Position numbers and translations under genes: made by a program. Under the pieces are notes generated by a model. It had not been told where the DNA came from and made no database searches. It was given only the letters and a program-made list of their open reading frames with translations. From Candidatus Rifleibacteriota bacterium (lineage in GTDB: Bacteria > Muiribacteriota > Ozemobacteria > Ozemobacterales > Ozemobacteraceae), in the NCBI GenBank assembly GCA_012517355.1, contig JAAYVD010000040.1:23624-87623 (forward strand): a stretch of 64,000 bases of DNA, given 5' to 3'. Positions 44,171 through 53,454 of the stretch are shown one piece after another. Numbering within the stretch: the first letter of the stretch is position 1; every line of letters begins with the position of its first letter.

Positions 44171-46063
44171 TCACTGGTCGACCCCGCACAGGATGACGCG
44201 GTTGCGGCCGGCCCCCTTGGCCTGGTACATCGAGCTGTCGGCCCGCTGGATCAGCTCGTCCTTGTCGTTGGCGTTCAGGGGGAAGCCGGCCACCCCGATC
44301 GAGATGGTGCAGTGCAGCGGGGCCTGGCCCTGGGCGATCGAGGGAAACTCGAACTTCGAGATGTCGCGGCGGATGCGCTCGGCCACGATGCGGGCATCCG
44401 ACTGCGTGGTCTCGGGCAGGATGATGACGAACTCCTCGCCCCCGTACCGGGCGGCGATGTCGGTCGTCCGGATGTTCTTGCGCAGGATGAGACTGATCTC
44501 GCGCAGGATGATGTCGCCCTGCTGGTGGCCGTACTTGTCGTTGATGTCCTTGAAATGGTCGATGTCGCACATCAGCAGCGACAAGGTCGAATTGTAGCGC
44601 CGGCTGCGTTTCACCTCCTCGTCGAGCCGCAGCTGGAAATAGCGGTGGACGAACAGCTTGGTGATCGAGTCGGTGATGGCCAGCGAATACAGCCGGGCGT
44701 TCTCGAAGGCGATGACGGCCTGCGAAGCCAGGGTGGAAAAGAATTCGAGATCGTTCTCGGTGAAGGGTTCCCCGTTGATCTTCGGGCCGACCTTCACCAC
44801 CCCGTAGAGTTCGCCTTCCTTGAGCAGGGGCACGTAGACCGCGAAGGGAAGGGGCCGGCCGATGGCCGTGTAGCTCTGGTAGGTGGTGTTGCTGGCGAGT
44901 TCCTGGGCGAGGATGGGCCGTTTCTCTTTCTGCAGGGTGGTCATCGCCCACACTTCCGCCGCGTCCTTCTCGAGGTTCTTCACCGTCTCCGCTTCGATGC
45001 CCTTGACCGCCTTCACCTCGAGGACCGGCCTTTCCTCGCCGATCAGCATCAACACGCCCTTGTTGGCCCAGACAGTCTCGAGGAACATGTCGATCGAGAT
45101 CTTGATCAGCTCGTCGAGGTTCAGGGTCGAGCTCAACACCTTGCCGGACTGCTGCAGGCTCATCAGGTTGAACACCTTGCGGTCGAGCTCGTTCTTCGTC
45201 GTCTCGGATTTCTCGTACAGCGAGGCGTTGTTGATCGATGTGGCCGCCAGGCTGGCCAGGGCTTGGATCACCTGGATGTCGGAGCCGGCGAAAGGGGTCT
45301 GGTCTTTGCGGCCACCCAGCAGGATCAGGCCGACGAAGTGGTCCTTGAGCCGCATCGGGAACATCAGGTGCAGGGCCCGGCAGGCGTCGGTCTCGAATTC
45401 GGCCACCAGCAGTTCGGTTGCCTTCTCGTCGAGCTTCCAGAAGCCCTCCTCGGCGAAGATGTTGGCGACGATCTTGTTGTCCGAGTAGAAGCGGAACCGG
45501 GCGAACAGCTCGGGGGAAAAGCCCAGCAGGTCCTTGATCGTGACCATGTCGGTCCGGTCGCTGTACAGCATGATGGCGGCCCCCGTCACCTGGAGCCGCT
45601 CGGTGATCAGGGACAACAGGGTCCGGATCAGGGTGTCGACGCTCAGGCTGGCGCCCATCGCCTTGCCGGCCGCGTACAGGACCGACAGGGAATCCACCTT
45701 CCCCTCGAGTTCGCGGTTCATCTCGCTGATCGTCTTCATGTAATGCTCGATCGCTTCCCGGGACTCGACCAGGCTGCAGAAGATCTTGCCGAAACTGGTG
45801 GAGACGTCACCCAGGGCGTCGAGCTTTCCCATGTCGGGGTTGGCGGGGACCTCGCCGTCGGCGATCGCGTCGGCCAGGTTCACGAAATGGTGCAACGGCC
45901 GCAGGATCTTGAAGGTCAGGACCAGGTGCGCCACCAGGATCACCAGGCCGGCGGTGACCGCGAAAGGCAGGAGCGGGAGGGCATAGCCGAGCAGGACGAA
46001 GACCTCGTAGCTGAGCGCGGCTACGATGGCCAGGAAGGCGTCCAGCTTGAGGGCAAAGCGCAT
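44171..46063 (-). CDS. GAF-GAF-GGDEF diguanylate cyclase
   Basis: The 630-residue protein has two N-terminal membrane helices (LDAFLAIVAALSYEVFVLLG; LLPFAVTAGLVILVAHLVL), a HAMP-like linker (KILRPLHHFVNLADAIADGE), two GAF-like domains (~130-290 and ~310-455) and a C-terminal GGDEF domain. The active site is GGEEF in AARYGGEEFVII, with I-site RTTD five residues upstream, so product feedback is expected. It lies between tmk and yaaR in one tight operon. Confidence 0.92.
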   Translation of the reverse strand: MRFALKLDAFLAIVAALSYEVFVLLGYALPLLPFAVTAGLVILVAHLVLTFKILRPLHHFVNLADAIADGEVPANPDMGKLDALGDVSTSFGKIFCSLVESREAIEHYMKTISEMNRELEGKVDSLSVLYAAGKAMGASLSVDTLIRTLLSLITERLQVTGAAIMLYSDRTDMVTIKDLLGFSPELFARFRFYSDNKIVANIFAEEGFWKLDEKATELLVAEFETDACRALHLMFPMRLKDHFVGLILLGGRKDQTPFAGSDIQVIQALASLAATSINNASLYEKSETTKNELDRKVFNLMSLQQSGKVLSSTLNLDELIKISIDMFLETVWANKGVLMLIGEERPVLEVKAVKGIEAETVKNLEKDAAEVWAMTTLQKEKRPILAQELASNTTYQSYTAIGRPLPFAVYVPLLKEGELYGVVKVGPKINGEPFTENDLEFFSTLASQAVIAFENARLYSLAITDSITKLFVHRYFQLRLDEEVKRSRRYNSTLSLLMCDIDHFKDINDKYGHQQGDIILREISLILRKNIRTTDIAARYGGEEFVIILPETTQSDARIVAERIRRDISKFEFPSIAQGQAPLHCTISIGVAGFPLNANDKDELIQRADSSMYQAKGAGRNRVILCGVDQ

Positions 46064-46078
46064 CGTTCCCCCGTCCCT

Positions 46079-46732
46079 TTACAAGATGCCTGGGGATCGC
46101 TCCTGCAACCCCTGCAACAATGCCGAAAAAACACGATCGGGCGGGACCGCGGCATCGATCACCAGGAAGCGATGCGGTTCCCGTCCAGCCAGATCCAGAT
46201 AGCCATTCCGGACTTTTTGATGGAAGGCTACTGCCTCGGACTCCATCCTGTCAAAGGATTTTTTCCCCCCGTGCCGGGCCCGTTCCAGTCCCTGGGCGGG
46301 GTCGATGTCAAACAGCACGGTGAGATCGGGGAGGAAATCCCCCAGGGTGCGCTCGTGGAGCTCCCGGATGAGATCCGCGCCCAGGCCGCGCGCGTATCCC
46401 TGGTAGGCCAGGCTCGAGTCGGCGTACCGGTCGCACAGGACCACGGTTCCCGCCGACAGGGCCGGCCGGATGACCTGCCGCAGGTGCTCGGCCCGCTGGG
46501 CCAGCATCAGGCAGGCCTCGGTCGCCGGCTCCAGGGGCCCGCCGCCCGGGTCGAGGAGGAGGGCGCGGATCTTGTCCCCGAAGGGGGTGCCCCCCGGCTC
46601 GCGGGTGAGCAGCACGGAGCGGCCGGCGGCGACCAGGTGGTCGCGGAGGCGGCGGATCTGGGTGCTCTTGCCGCTGCCTTCGGGGCCTTCGAAGGTGAGG
46701 AAGAAACCGGTCCAGCGAGGGGAAGCGGCCAT
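46079..46732 (-). CDS. tmk: Thymidylate kinase
   Basis: The 217-residue protein phosphorylates dTMP to dTDP. The P-loop is FEGPEGSGKSTQ; LLTREPGGTP and CDRYADSSLAYQGYARGL are the nucleotide- and substrate-binding motifs. Length is typical. It lies 16 bases after a STAS gene and 15 before a GGDEF gene. Confidence 0.96.
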   Translation of the reverse strand: MAASPRWTGFFLTFEGPEGSGKSTQIRRLRDHLVAAGRSVLLTREPGGTPFGDKIRALLLDPGGGPLEPATEACLMLAQRAEHLRQVIRPALSAGTVVLCDRYADSSLAYQGYARGLGADLIRELHERTLGDFLPDLTVLFDIDPAQGLERARHGGKKSFDRMESEAVAFHQKVRNGYLDLAGREPHRFLVIDAAVPPDRVFSALLQGLQERSPGIL

Positions 46733-46748
46733 GGGTGGTCCGGTTCCC

Positions 46749-47057
46749 TCACTTCAGCCCGAAGAACTCGTCGAGCCGGGTGAGCTGGAAGACGCTGCGG
46801 ATGGACTCGGCGACGTTCAGCAGTTGCAGCCGTCCCCCCTGGCGGGTGATCTCCTTCTTCAGGTAGACCAGCATGCCCAGTCCGGAACTGTCGAGGTACC
46901 CGACCTTGGCCAGGTCGATGGCGTAACTCCAGTCGCCGGCCACAATGGCCTCGCTGATGGTGCTCTTGAGCCCCTTGACCTGATGGACATCGAGTTCCCC
47001 TTCGAGGGCGAACGTCACGTGGCGCTTCTTGTCATCAACCTTGGTAGCGATTTTCAC
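46749..47057 (-). CDS. STAS-domain anti-sigma factor antagonist
   Basis: The ~102-residue protein has the canonical phosphoacceptor motif GYLDSSGLGMLVYL and HVTFALEGELDVHQVKGL. GTG 47057 is preferred because GGGAGG lies five bases before it; ATG 47072 lacks a ribosome binding site. It overlaps the end of the RsbW-like kinase gene by 23 bases, the classical kinase/antagonist pair. It should be inactivated by phosphorylation and reactivated by a PP2C phosphatase. Confidence 0.9.
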   Translation of the reverse strand: MKIATKVDDKKRHVTFALEGELDVHQVKGLKSTISEAIVAGDWSYAIDLAKVGYLDSSGLGMLVYLKKEITRQGGRLQLLNVAESIRSVFQLTRLDEFFGLK

Positions 47058-47523
47058 TTTGGCCTCCCGCATCGTCGGGCGAGATTCTTTTCATCATGCG
47101 CAGGGTTACGGTCCGGGTGGGGGGATCGGTGGCATACTCCACGACGTCCATGATGTGGCGCATGATGTACACCCCCAGCCCCCCTTCCCGGAGGTTGTTC
47201 AGGTCGGGCTGTGGAATGGTGCCGGGGTCGAAACGGGCATCCTCGTACTGGAGCTGGACCAGGAAATACCGGTCGGACACCTGGATGTTGAGGCCGAACC
47301 GGCGGGTGGGGTCGAACTGGAACGCGTGCCGGATCACGTTGGTGCAGGCCTCGGCGACCGCCAGCTTCACGTCGTTGAGCACCTGGGGCTGGAGCCTCTG
47401 GTGACGCGTGCAGGTGTCCAGGAGGCGGCGCACCAGGGACAACGAACGCGACGTCCCGGCGATTTCCAGGTCCAGGCGGGTGGACCTGGGGCGGGGTTCC
47501 TGCATCAGCTGGGCGATGGACAT
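47035..47523 (-). CDS. RsbW-like anti-sigma serine kinase (HATPase_c)
   Basis: The 162-residue protein has the GHKL N box VKLAVAEACTNVIRHAF and the G box GGLGVYIMRHIMDVVEY. The D box is less regular (LQYEDARFDPGTIPQ). Such kinases bind a sigma factor and phosphorylate a STAS antagonist. ATG 47523 starts MSIAQLMQEP; the frame is open 30 bases further upstream. The partner STAS gene overlaps its 3' end. No sigma factor is next to it. Confidence 0.88.
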   Translation of the reverse strand: MSIAQLMQEPRPRSTRLDLEIAGTSRSLSLVRRLLDTCTRHQRLQPQVLNDVKLAVAEACTNVIRHAFQFDPTRRFGLNIQVSDRYFLVQLQYEDARFDPGTIPQPDLNNLREGGLGVYIMRHIMDVVEYATDPPTRTVTLRMMKRISPDDAGGQSENRYQG

Positions 47524-47613
47524 GACCGGTCGGACACCTCGAACCGGGAACACCTCTCCCCTGCCCTCCGGTTGGCGGCCGGCGGGCCTCTTGGGATGGT
47601 AGGGTTCCCGGAG

Positions 47614-50430
47614 TTACAGGGAATGGATCAATTCAGGTTCCAATAGTAGCAAATGATACCGGACTCCGTCCACCCGCCCCGGCTTGCCGAGCTGGCGGTA
47701 GGTGCGGCCCAGTTGCACGGTCATCTCGGCCGACTGGGGTTCCAGGAAGGCGGCGGTCTCGAAATGCTTCAGGGCCTGGTCGGTCTGGGCCAGGTCCTCG
47801 AACCCGAGGTGGCAGAGCCCGAGGTGGAAGTGGGCCCAAGCCAGGTCGGGTTGCTCGCGGACGATCTTTTCGCAGGTCTTCATGTTGGCCTGCAGGGCCC
47901 GCAGCCGGTCGGCCCCCTTCAGAAACTCGAGCTGGGTCTGCATCATCCCCCATCGCAGCCAGGGCAGCGGGTCGGGCAGGGCGTTCCCCTTGTTCCAGGT
48001 CAGCAACGCCCGCTTGGCCCATTCCTCGCGCTGGGGCGAGCGCCGGGCCACCAGGGCCTGGGCCCAGGCCATCTCGAAGAACAGCCAGGGCTGCGTCTTT
48101 TCCTTGGCCAGCCGGTCCTGGCACCCGGCCAGAAAGTCCATCAGCTCGTTCTTGTTGGCCGTCTCCGTCTCCTTGCCCAGCATTTCGACGATCTTGCGCC
48201 GGTACAGGCCGTTCTCGGGGAACAGGTTCTTCAGCGACAGGTAGCATTTGCGGGCCTCGGTGAACGACTGGAAGTTCTCGTGCAGCCGCGCCAGGCAGAA
48301 CAGGGCCTGGGGGTCGGAACTCTGCCGGACCCATTCCTCCAGGTGGTGCAGCGCCTTGCGGTAGTCGCCGCGCACCCGGTGGATCAGGGCCAGGCCGCGG
48401 TGGGCCCAGGCCGAGGCCTCGAAGTGGGCAAGGATCTCCTCGAACAACTGCTCCGCCCGCTTGAGGGTGTCGGCCTGGAACTTCGTGCCGGTGCCGAACA
48501 CGAAATTGGCGTAGGCCTCGATCAGCAGGGGCAGCGGATCCCCCTTCCGGTAGGCGGCCAGCTCGGTATGGATCGCCCGGACCATCGCCCCGAGCGACTC
48601 GCGCTCGAACCGCTCGCCCTGGATCTGGCTGCGTTTCAGCCGGAGCAGGGCCAGGTGGGCTTCGACGTCCGACCGGTGGTCCTTCAGCAGGGAAGACAGG
48701 AGTTCGATGGCCAGGGACTCCTTCTCCTCGAACTCGTAGACCCGCGCCAGCTGGAAGCCGATCCAGGGGTCCTGGGGCCTGGCCGCCCGCACCTTCGACA
48801 GCAGCTCGGAGGCGCGCGGCAGGGCCCCGATCTTCAGGTTCACCTCGGCCAGCAGTTGCAACCACGACATTTCACGGGGGACCAGGTCGAGGGCCCGTTC
48901 GAGCCGCTCGATGGCGGTCAGGAAGAACCGCTTGCCCATGGCATCGCGTGCCTGCTGGGCCAGCCGCTCCCCTTCCGACCGGGCTTTCTCGATCCGGATC
49001 AGCTCGGGCGCCTGGTAGGCCCGCACGCAGGTCGGATCGAGCCGGGAGGCCTGCTCGAACGCCTTCTCGGCGGCCGGGAAGTCGCCGAGCCGGACCAGCG
49101 TCTCGCCATAGTCGCACCAGGCGTCGGGGTGCGTCTGACCGGCCTCCAGCAGGGTCTTCTGCACTTTCGCCACCCGCGCGTGATCGCCGGTCTGGCGGGC
49201 GCATCGGGCCACCCCCTGCAACGCCCACAGGGTGCGGGGCATGCCCTCCAGGTACCCGTCGTATTCGGCCAGCGCCTTGTCCCAGGCGGCCCGGGCCTCG
49301 AACACCTCCCCGAGCGTCTGGACGATCTCGGGGTTGTGCGGGCTGATCTCGCGGGCCTTCTCCAGGTCGGCCAGGGCGCGGTCGGTGAGCTTGCGGTCCA
49401 GGAAGAACCGGGCCAGGCGCAGGAAGATGTCGCCGTCCCGGATGGTCTGGGACCGGATGCGGTCGAACATGCCGTCGGCCTTCTCCTCCATGCCCATGTC
49501 GGCGTAGAGCTTCCCCATCTCGAGCAGGATCTCGACGTTGTCCGGCCGGTCGACCAGCGCCCGCTCGAATTCCAGGATCGCCTTGCCCCGCTCGTTCAAC
49601 CCGAGGAAGGCCTTCCCCAGCCCGATCCGCAGGTCGGGGTCGTTGGGAAAGACGTGCAGACCGTCCTGGTAGTGCCGCGAAGCCCCGTCGAAGAACTTCT
49701 GCGCGAGCATCGCCCGGCCCAGCAGCAGGAACATCTCCCGCGTCTCCCCCGCCGCCTTGCGGTAGGACGACAGGTCTTCCTGGGCGGCGGCCGGGTCGTC
49801 GAGGCTGAGCTCGACCTCGGCCAGCCGCAGCAGCACCTCGGGGCGCTCGGCGGCGCGCGACCGCAGCGATTGCAGCCGTTCCAGCGACTGCTGCCGCATA
49901 CCGGCCTCGCGCAGCAGGCGGGCCGACTGGAGCGCCGCCTCGAGATCGCCCGGATCGAGGGCGAGGACCTTGTTCAGGGCGGCGATCGCCTCCTCGGAGC
50001 GGCCCAGCACTTCGTAGACCCGGGCGCCGAGCTTGAACACCCGGGGGTTGTCGGGGGAGAGCGCCTTGACCGCCCGGAAGGTCGACAGGGCCTTCTCGGC
50101 CTTGCCGGCCTGGATCAGCGCGTCGGCCAGCCGGAAATACCCGTCGGGCGAGCTGGGATTCTTCTTCACCAGGGCGTTCAGCCGGTCGATCTCGCCGGCC
50201 TGTGCCTCGCGAGTGGGGGCCGCGGCGGGCGGGGGGAGGGGGTCCGGTTCGTCCGGGGGCAGGGGTCGCCCCGAGACGGCCTTGCCACGGGGTTCTTCCC
50301 GGGATGTCGTCCGGGCCGGGGCCTTGGCGGTCCCACGGGCGCTCCTGGCGGGCGGCGGCAGGCGGCCGCCGCACCGGCCGCAGTACAGGCCTTTCTCGTA
50401 GGGCAGACCGCATTTCGGGCAGGACGGCAT
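47614..50430 (-). CDS. TPR protein with N-terminal zinc ribbon
   Basis: The 938-residue protein begins MPSCPKCGLPYEKGLYCGRC, a zinc ribbon with CxxC pairs at 4/7 and 17/20. A Pro/Arg-rich linker leads to a continuous TPR array from ~80 to the end (GYFRLADALIQAGKAEKALS; ILLEMGKLYADMGMEEKADG; AHFHLGLCHLGFEDLAQTDQ). No signal peptide or membrane helix, so it is cytoplasmic. It starts 3 bases after the argS stop and must be co-transcribed. Function unknown; a large scaffold is inferred. Confidence 0.82.
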   Translation of the reverse strand: MPSCPKCGLPYEKGLYCGRCGGRLPPPARSARGTAKAPARTTSREEPRGKAVSGRPLPPDEPDPLPPPAAAPTREAQAGEIDRLNALVKKNPSSPDGYFRLADALIQAGKAEKALSTFRAVKALSPDNPRVFKLGARVYEVLGRSEEAIAALNKVLALDPGDLEAALQSARLLREAGMRQQSLERLQSLRSRAAERPEVLLRLAEVELSLDDPAAAQEDLSSYRKAAGETREMFLLLGRAMLAQKFFDGASRHYQDGLHVFPNDPDLRIGLGKAFLGLNERGKAILEFERALVDRPDNVEILLEMGKLYADMGMEEKADGMFDRIRSQTIRDGDIFLRLARFFLDRKLTDRALADLEKAREISPHNPEIVQTLGEVFEARAAWDKALAEYDGYLEGMPRTLWALQGVARCARQTGDHARVAKVQKTLLEAGQTHPDAWCDYGETLVRLGDFPAAEKAFEQASRLDPTCVRAYQAPELIRIEKARSEGERLAQQARDAMGKRFFLTAIERLERALDLVPREMSWLQLLAEVNLKIGALPRASELLSKVRAARPQDPWIGFQLARVYEFEEKESLAIELLSSLLKDHRSDVEAHLALLRLKRSQIQGERFERESLGAMVRAIHTELAAYRKGDPLPLLIEAYANFVFGTGTKFQADTLKRAEQLFEEILAHFEASAWAHRGLALIHRVRGDYRKALHHLEEWVRQSSDPQALFCLARLHENFQSFTEARKCYLSLKNLFPENGLYRRKIVEMLGKETETANKNELMDFLAGCQDRLAKEKTQPWLFFEMAWAQALVARRSPQREEWAKRALLTWNKGNALPDPLPWLRWGMMQTQLEFLKGADRLRALQANMKTCEKIVREQPDLAWAHFHLGLCHLGFEDLAQTDQALKHFETAAFLEPQSAEMTVQLGRTYRQLGKPGRVDGVRYHLLLLEPELIHSL

Positions 50431-50433
50431 GGC

Positions 50434-52206
50434 TTACATCTCCCGGGGGGCGTCGATGCCCAGCAGGTCGAGGCCGCGGGCCAGGACGCGCTGGGTGAGT
50501 CGGCACAGGAAGAACCGTGCCTGTTTCCGCGCGGGGTCCTCGCAGGTCAGGACCGGGCACTGGTCGTAGAAGGAGGTGAACTGGGTGGCCAGCTCGTACA
50601 GGTAGTTGCACAGGGTGTGGGGCCGCAGTTCGGCGGCGACGGCGGCGACCGCGGTGGGCAGTTCCTGCAGTTTGAGAGCCAGGGCCCGCTCGGCCGGGTG
50701 GCCCAGGCGGGGGGGGCCGAAGGCGCCGTCGGCCGGCAGGCCGGCCTTGCGGAAGATCGAGCAGATGCGGGCGTGGGCGTACTGCAGGTAGGGGGCGGTG
50801 TTGCCCTGCAGGGCCAGCATGCGCGGGAAGGAGAAGACGTAATCGTTGTTGCGGTTCTGGCTGAGGTCGGCGTATTTGATCGCCCCGATGCCGACCATGC
50901 GGGCCACCTGGCGCTTGGTCTCTTCGGGCAGGTCGGGGTTCTTCTCCTCGACCACCGCGCGGGCCCGCTCGACGGCTTCGGCGAGCAGGTCGGCCAGTTT
51001 GACGTTCTCGCCGCTGCGGGTCTTGAGCGGTTTGTTGTCCTCGCCCAGCACGCTGCCGAAGGGGACGTGCTCGAGGGTCACCGGCCGGCCGGGGTCCTTG
51101 GTCCAGCCGCAGACGTGCGCCACGTCGAAGACCTGCGCGAAGTGGAGGGCCTGGCGGGCATCGGTGACGTAGATCAGCCGGCTGGCCTTCAGGGCGTGGA
51201 TGCGGTACAGGATGGCGGCGAGGTCGAACGTCTCGTAGTTGAACCCGCCGTCGGATTTCTGGACGATGACGGGAAGGGGGCTGCCGTCCTTGGCCTTGAA
51301 ATGTTCGAGGAACACGCACTGGGCGCCGCGCGACTCGACCAGGTGGCCCGATTCCCGGATCTGCCGCACCGTGTCGGCCAGGCTGTCGCGGTAGTGGCTC
51401 TCGCCGGCCTCGTCCTCCTGGGTCAGCAGGACGCCCAACTCCTCGTACAGGCGGTAGACTTCGCGCATCGACAGGCGGGTGATCGTCCGCCAGTCCTGGA
51501 GCAGGACCGCATCGCCGTTCTGCAGACGAACCAGGATGTCGTGGCAGGCGGCGGCGGCCTCGGGCTGGGCCTCGCAGGCGCGGGTGGCTTCCCGGTACAG
51601 GGTCTCGAGCTGGGCGAGGGACAGTTCCCGCGCGGGGTCGAGGCCCTTGGCTTCCAGGTCGCGCAGCAGGGGCGTGGCCTTCCACAGCACCATCGCCATC
51701 GGCAGGCCCCAGTCGCCGAGGTGGTTCTGCCGGATGACCCGGTCGCCGCGGGCGCTCAGCACCCGCGCCAGCACGTCGCCGATGATGGTCGAACGCAGGT
51801 GGCCGACGTGCATCTGCTTGGCGATGTTGACGCTGGAGTAGTCGACGACCACCGTCTCGGGGCGGCCGTCGCGGCGCAGGCCCATCTCGGCGTCTTCCGC
51901 GAACCGCCCCAGTTCACGGGTGATGGCCTCGTCGGTCAGGAAGAGGTTGATGAACCCCGGCGGCACCGCCTCGACCTTGGTGAACCAGGCGGTCTCCGCG
52001 GCGAGGGCCGCGACCATCTTCTGGGCCAGGTCGAGAGGGCGGGTGCGGGCCGGCTTGGCCAGCTTCATCGCGGCGTTGAGGGCGAAGTCGCCCTTGGCCG
52101 GGTCGGGGGTGGTCTGCAGCTCGAAGAAGTCGCGCGGGTTGGGGACGAACTCGGCGACGAGGGGGGCGAGCCGGGCGTGGATCAGTTCAGCGAGGGCTTT
52201 GCGCAT
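50434..52206 (-). CDS. argS: Arginyl-tRNA synthetase
   Basis: The 590-residue class I synthetase has the HIGH motif as HVGH in SSVNIAKQMHVGHLRSTIIG, the preceding VVVDYSS, and GDWGLPMAMVLWK. The C-terminal DALR anticodon-binding domain includes YLYELATQFTSFYDQCPVL. Absence of a clear KMSK is normal in many ArgRS. It lies 30 bases after the LptF/G gene and joins that operon. Confidence 0.97.
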   Translation of the reverse strand: MRKALAELIHARLAPLVAEFVPNPRDFFELQTTPDPAKGDFALNAAMKLAKPARTRPLDLAQKMVAALAAETAWFTKVEAVPPGFINLFLTDEAITRELGRFAEDAEMGLRRDGRPETVVVDYSSVNIAKQMHVGHLRSTIIGDVLARVLSARGDRVIRQNHLGDWGLPMAMVLWKATPLLRDLEAKGLDPARELSLAQLETLYREATRACEAQPEAAAACHDILVRLQNGDAVLLQDWRTITRLSMREVYRLYEELGVLLTQEDEAGESHYRDSLADTVRQIRESGHLVESRGAQCVFLEHFKAKDGSPLPVIVQKSDGGFNYETFDLAAILYRIHALKASRLIYVTDARQALHFAQVFDVAHVCGWTKDPGRPVTLEHVPFGSVLGEDNKPLKTRSGENVKLADLLAEAVERARAVVEEKNPDLPEETKRQVARMVGIGAIKYADLSQNRNNDYVFSFPRMLALQGNTAPYLQYAHARICSIFRKAGLPADGAFGPPRLGHPAERALALKLQELPTAVAAVAAELRPHTLCNYLYELATQFTSFYDQCPVLTCEDPARKQARFFLCRLTQRVLARGLDLLGIDAPREM

Positions 52207-52236
52207 GGGAACCTCCGGGTGGAATTCATGCCGCGG

Positions 52237-53328
52237 TCAGGCCTTCAGGCGGAAGATCAGCCACAGGCCGACCCCGCCGATCAGGATGTTGGGCATCCAG
52301 ACCCCGAGGAACGGGGTGAGGTGGCCGCCTTTGGCGAAGGCCTTCCCGGCGGCCATCAGGACGTAGTACAGGAAGATGATCACCACCGACATCCCGATGC
52401 CGATGCTGGTTCCCGAGCGGCTGGTCTGCGAGCCGAGCGGGGCCCCGACCATGACGAAGATGAGGCCGGCGAAGGGGATCGACAGCTTGGTCCAGAATTC
52501 GATCCAGTTCTGGACCTGGGCCTTCTCGGTCAGGCCCTTGCTTTCCAGGTCCTTGATGTGGGCATAGAGTTCGAGGATGTTCATCTGGCGGGCGTTCTTC
52601 GACTCGGGAACGTCGTCGGGATTGACGTAGTGCGTGTCGATCGGGTATTCGAGGACGCTGAAATACGTGTGGTGGTAGTCGGACCCCGAGCTGCGGAAGT
52701 CGGAGATGCGGCCGTCCCAGAAGGTGCAGCGGCCGTCGTCGAGGCGGGCCTTCTTCGCCTCGATGACGCGCGGGAAGTTGGTCGGCTGGCCTTCGTACAT
52801 GACCACCCCGAACATGTCGCGGGTCTTGGGGTCGAACTGCTCGACGAAGAACTTCCGGCCCGGGCCGGCCTCGAAGAACCGGTTGGCGGTGATCTGCGGC
52901 AGGGGCCGCTTCAGGGTAACCTCCCGCCGGAACAGCTTGGTGAACTTGTCGTTGGCGACCGGCACCACCCGCTCGTTGAACAGCAGGGTCAACCCGGTCA
53001 CGAACAGGCCCGAGACGATGGCGGGCACGCAGATCCGGCCGAAACTGTAGCCTCCGGCCTTCATCGCGGTGATCTCGGAATCTCCGCTCAGTCGGCCGAA
53101 CGCGACCAGGGTTCCCAGCAGGATCGCCATGGGGAAGCTGATGACCAGGGTCGGCGGCAGGCTGTACAGGAAGAACAGCGAGACCACCGAGAACGGCACG
53201 CCCTTCGAGAAGATGAGGTTGATCAGTTCCATCATCAGGTCGATCAGCCAGATGGCCACGAAAAAGGCCAGGCCGAACAGGAAGGGCTGCAGCAGCTCGT
53301 TGAGGATGTAGCGGTCGATGGTTTTCAT
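52237..53328 (-). CDS. LptF/LptG family lipopolysaccharide export permease
   Basis: The 363-residue inner-membrane protein has the N-terminal signature MKTIDRYILNELLQPFLFG. Three membrane helices, a periplasmic beta-jellyroll-like region (~125-265) and three C-terminal helices follow (LSIPFAGLIFVMVGAPLGSQ is conserved). This is the YjgP/YjgQ fold that moves LPS with LptB. It shows the cell has an outer membrane. Which of LptF or LptG it is cannot be decided here. A strong promoter and a 5' hairpin precede it. Confidence 0.93.
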   Translation of the reverse strand: MKTIDRYILNELLQPFLFGLAFFVAIWLIDLMMELINLIFSKGVPFSVVSLFFLYSLPPTLVISFPMAILLGTLVAFGRLSGDSEITAMKAGGYSFGRICVPAIVSGLFVTGLTLLFNERVVPVANDKFTKLFRREVTLKRPLPQITANRFFEAGPGRKFFVEQFDPKTRDMFGVVMYEGQPTNFPRVIEAKKARLDDGRCTFWDGRISDFRSSGSDYHHTYFSVLEYPIDTHYVNPDDVPESKNARQMNILELYAHIKDLESKGLTEKAQVQNWIEFWTKLSIPFAGLIFVMVGAPLGSQTSRSGTSIGIGMSVVIIFLYYVLMAAGKAFAKGGHLTPFLGVWMPNILIGGVGLWLIFRLKA

Positions 53329-53339
53329 GCGCGTTTGGA

Positions 53340-53395
53340 CCGGCGGAATGCCGCCGGAGTGGGATCAATGTACTCTCCCCCTCCGGGGAATGCAA
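53340..53395 (-). promoter_or_regulatory. Promoter and 5' hairpin of the lptF/G-argS operon
   Basis: TTGCAT (53390-53395), a 17-bp spacer and TACATT (53367-53372) on the minus strand. The mRNA would start near 53360 and at once form a stem CCGGCGG/CCGCCGG (53340-53346 and 53351-53357, loop of four), ending 11 bases before ATG 53328. Confidence 0.72.
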
Positions 53396-53418
53396 ATCGG
53401 AAACCCCGGGAACCCGGT

Positions 53419-53428
53419 ATGGTATAAT
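53419..53428 (+). promoter_or_regulatory. Extended -10 promoter of the J-like/TPR/cold-shock gene
   Basis: TGGTATAAT (TG-N-TATAAT, TATAAT at 53423-53428) lies 26 bases before ATG 53455. No good -35 is visible. It is divergent from the lptF/G promoter. Confidence 0.65.
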
Positions 53429-53454
53429 GCCCCCGATCCGACGTGGGAGCCTTC

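Noticed and set aside
47653..53427. 1924-residue plus-strand open frame
   Set aside because: It is antisense to the zinc-ribbon TPR protein, argS and lptF/G, all with recognisable motifs. It has no domain of its own.
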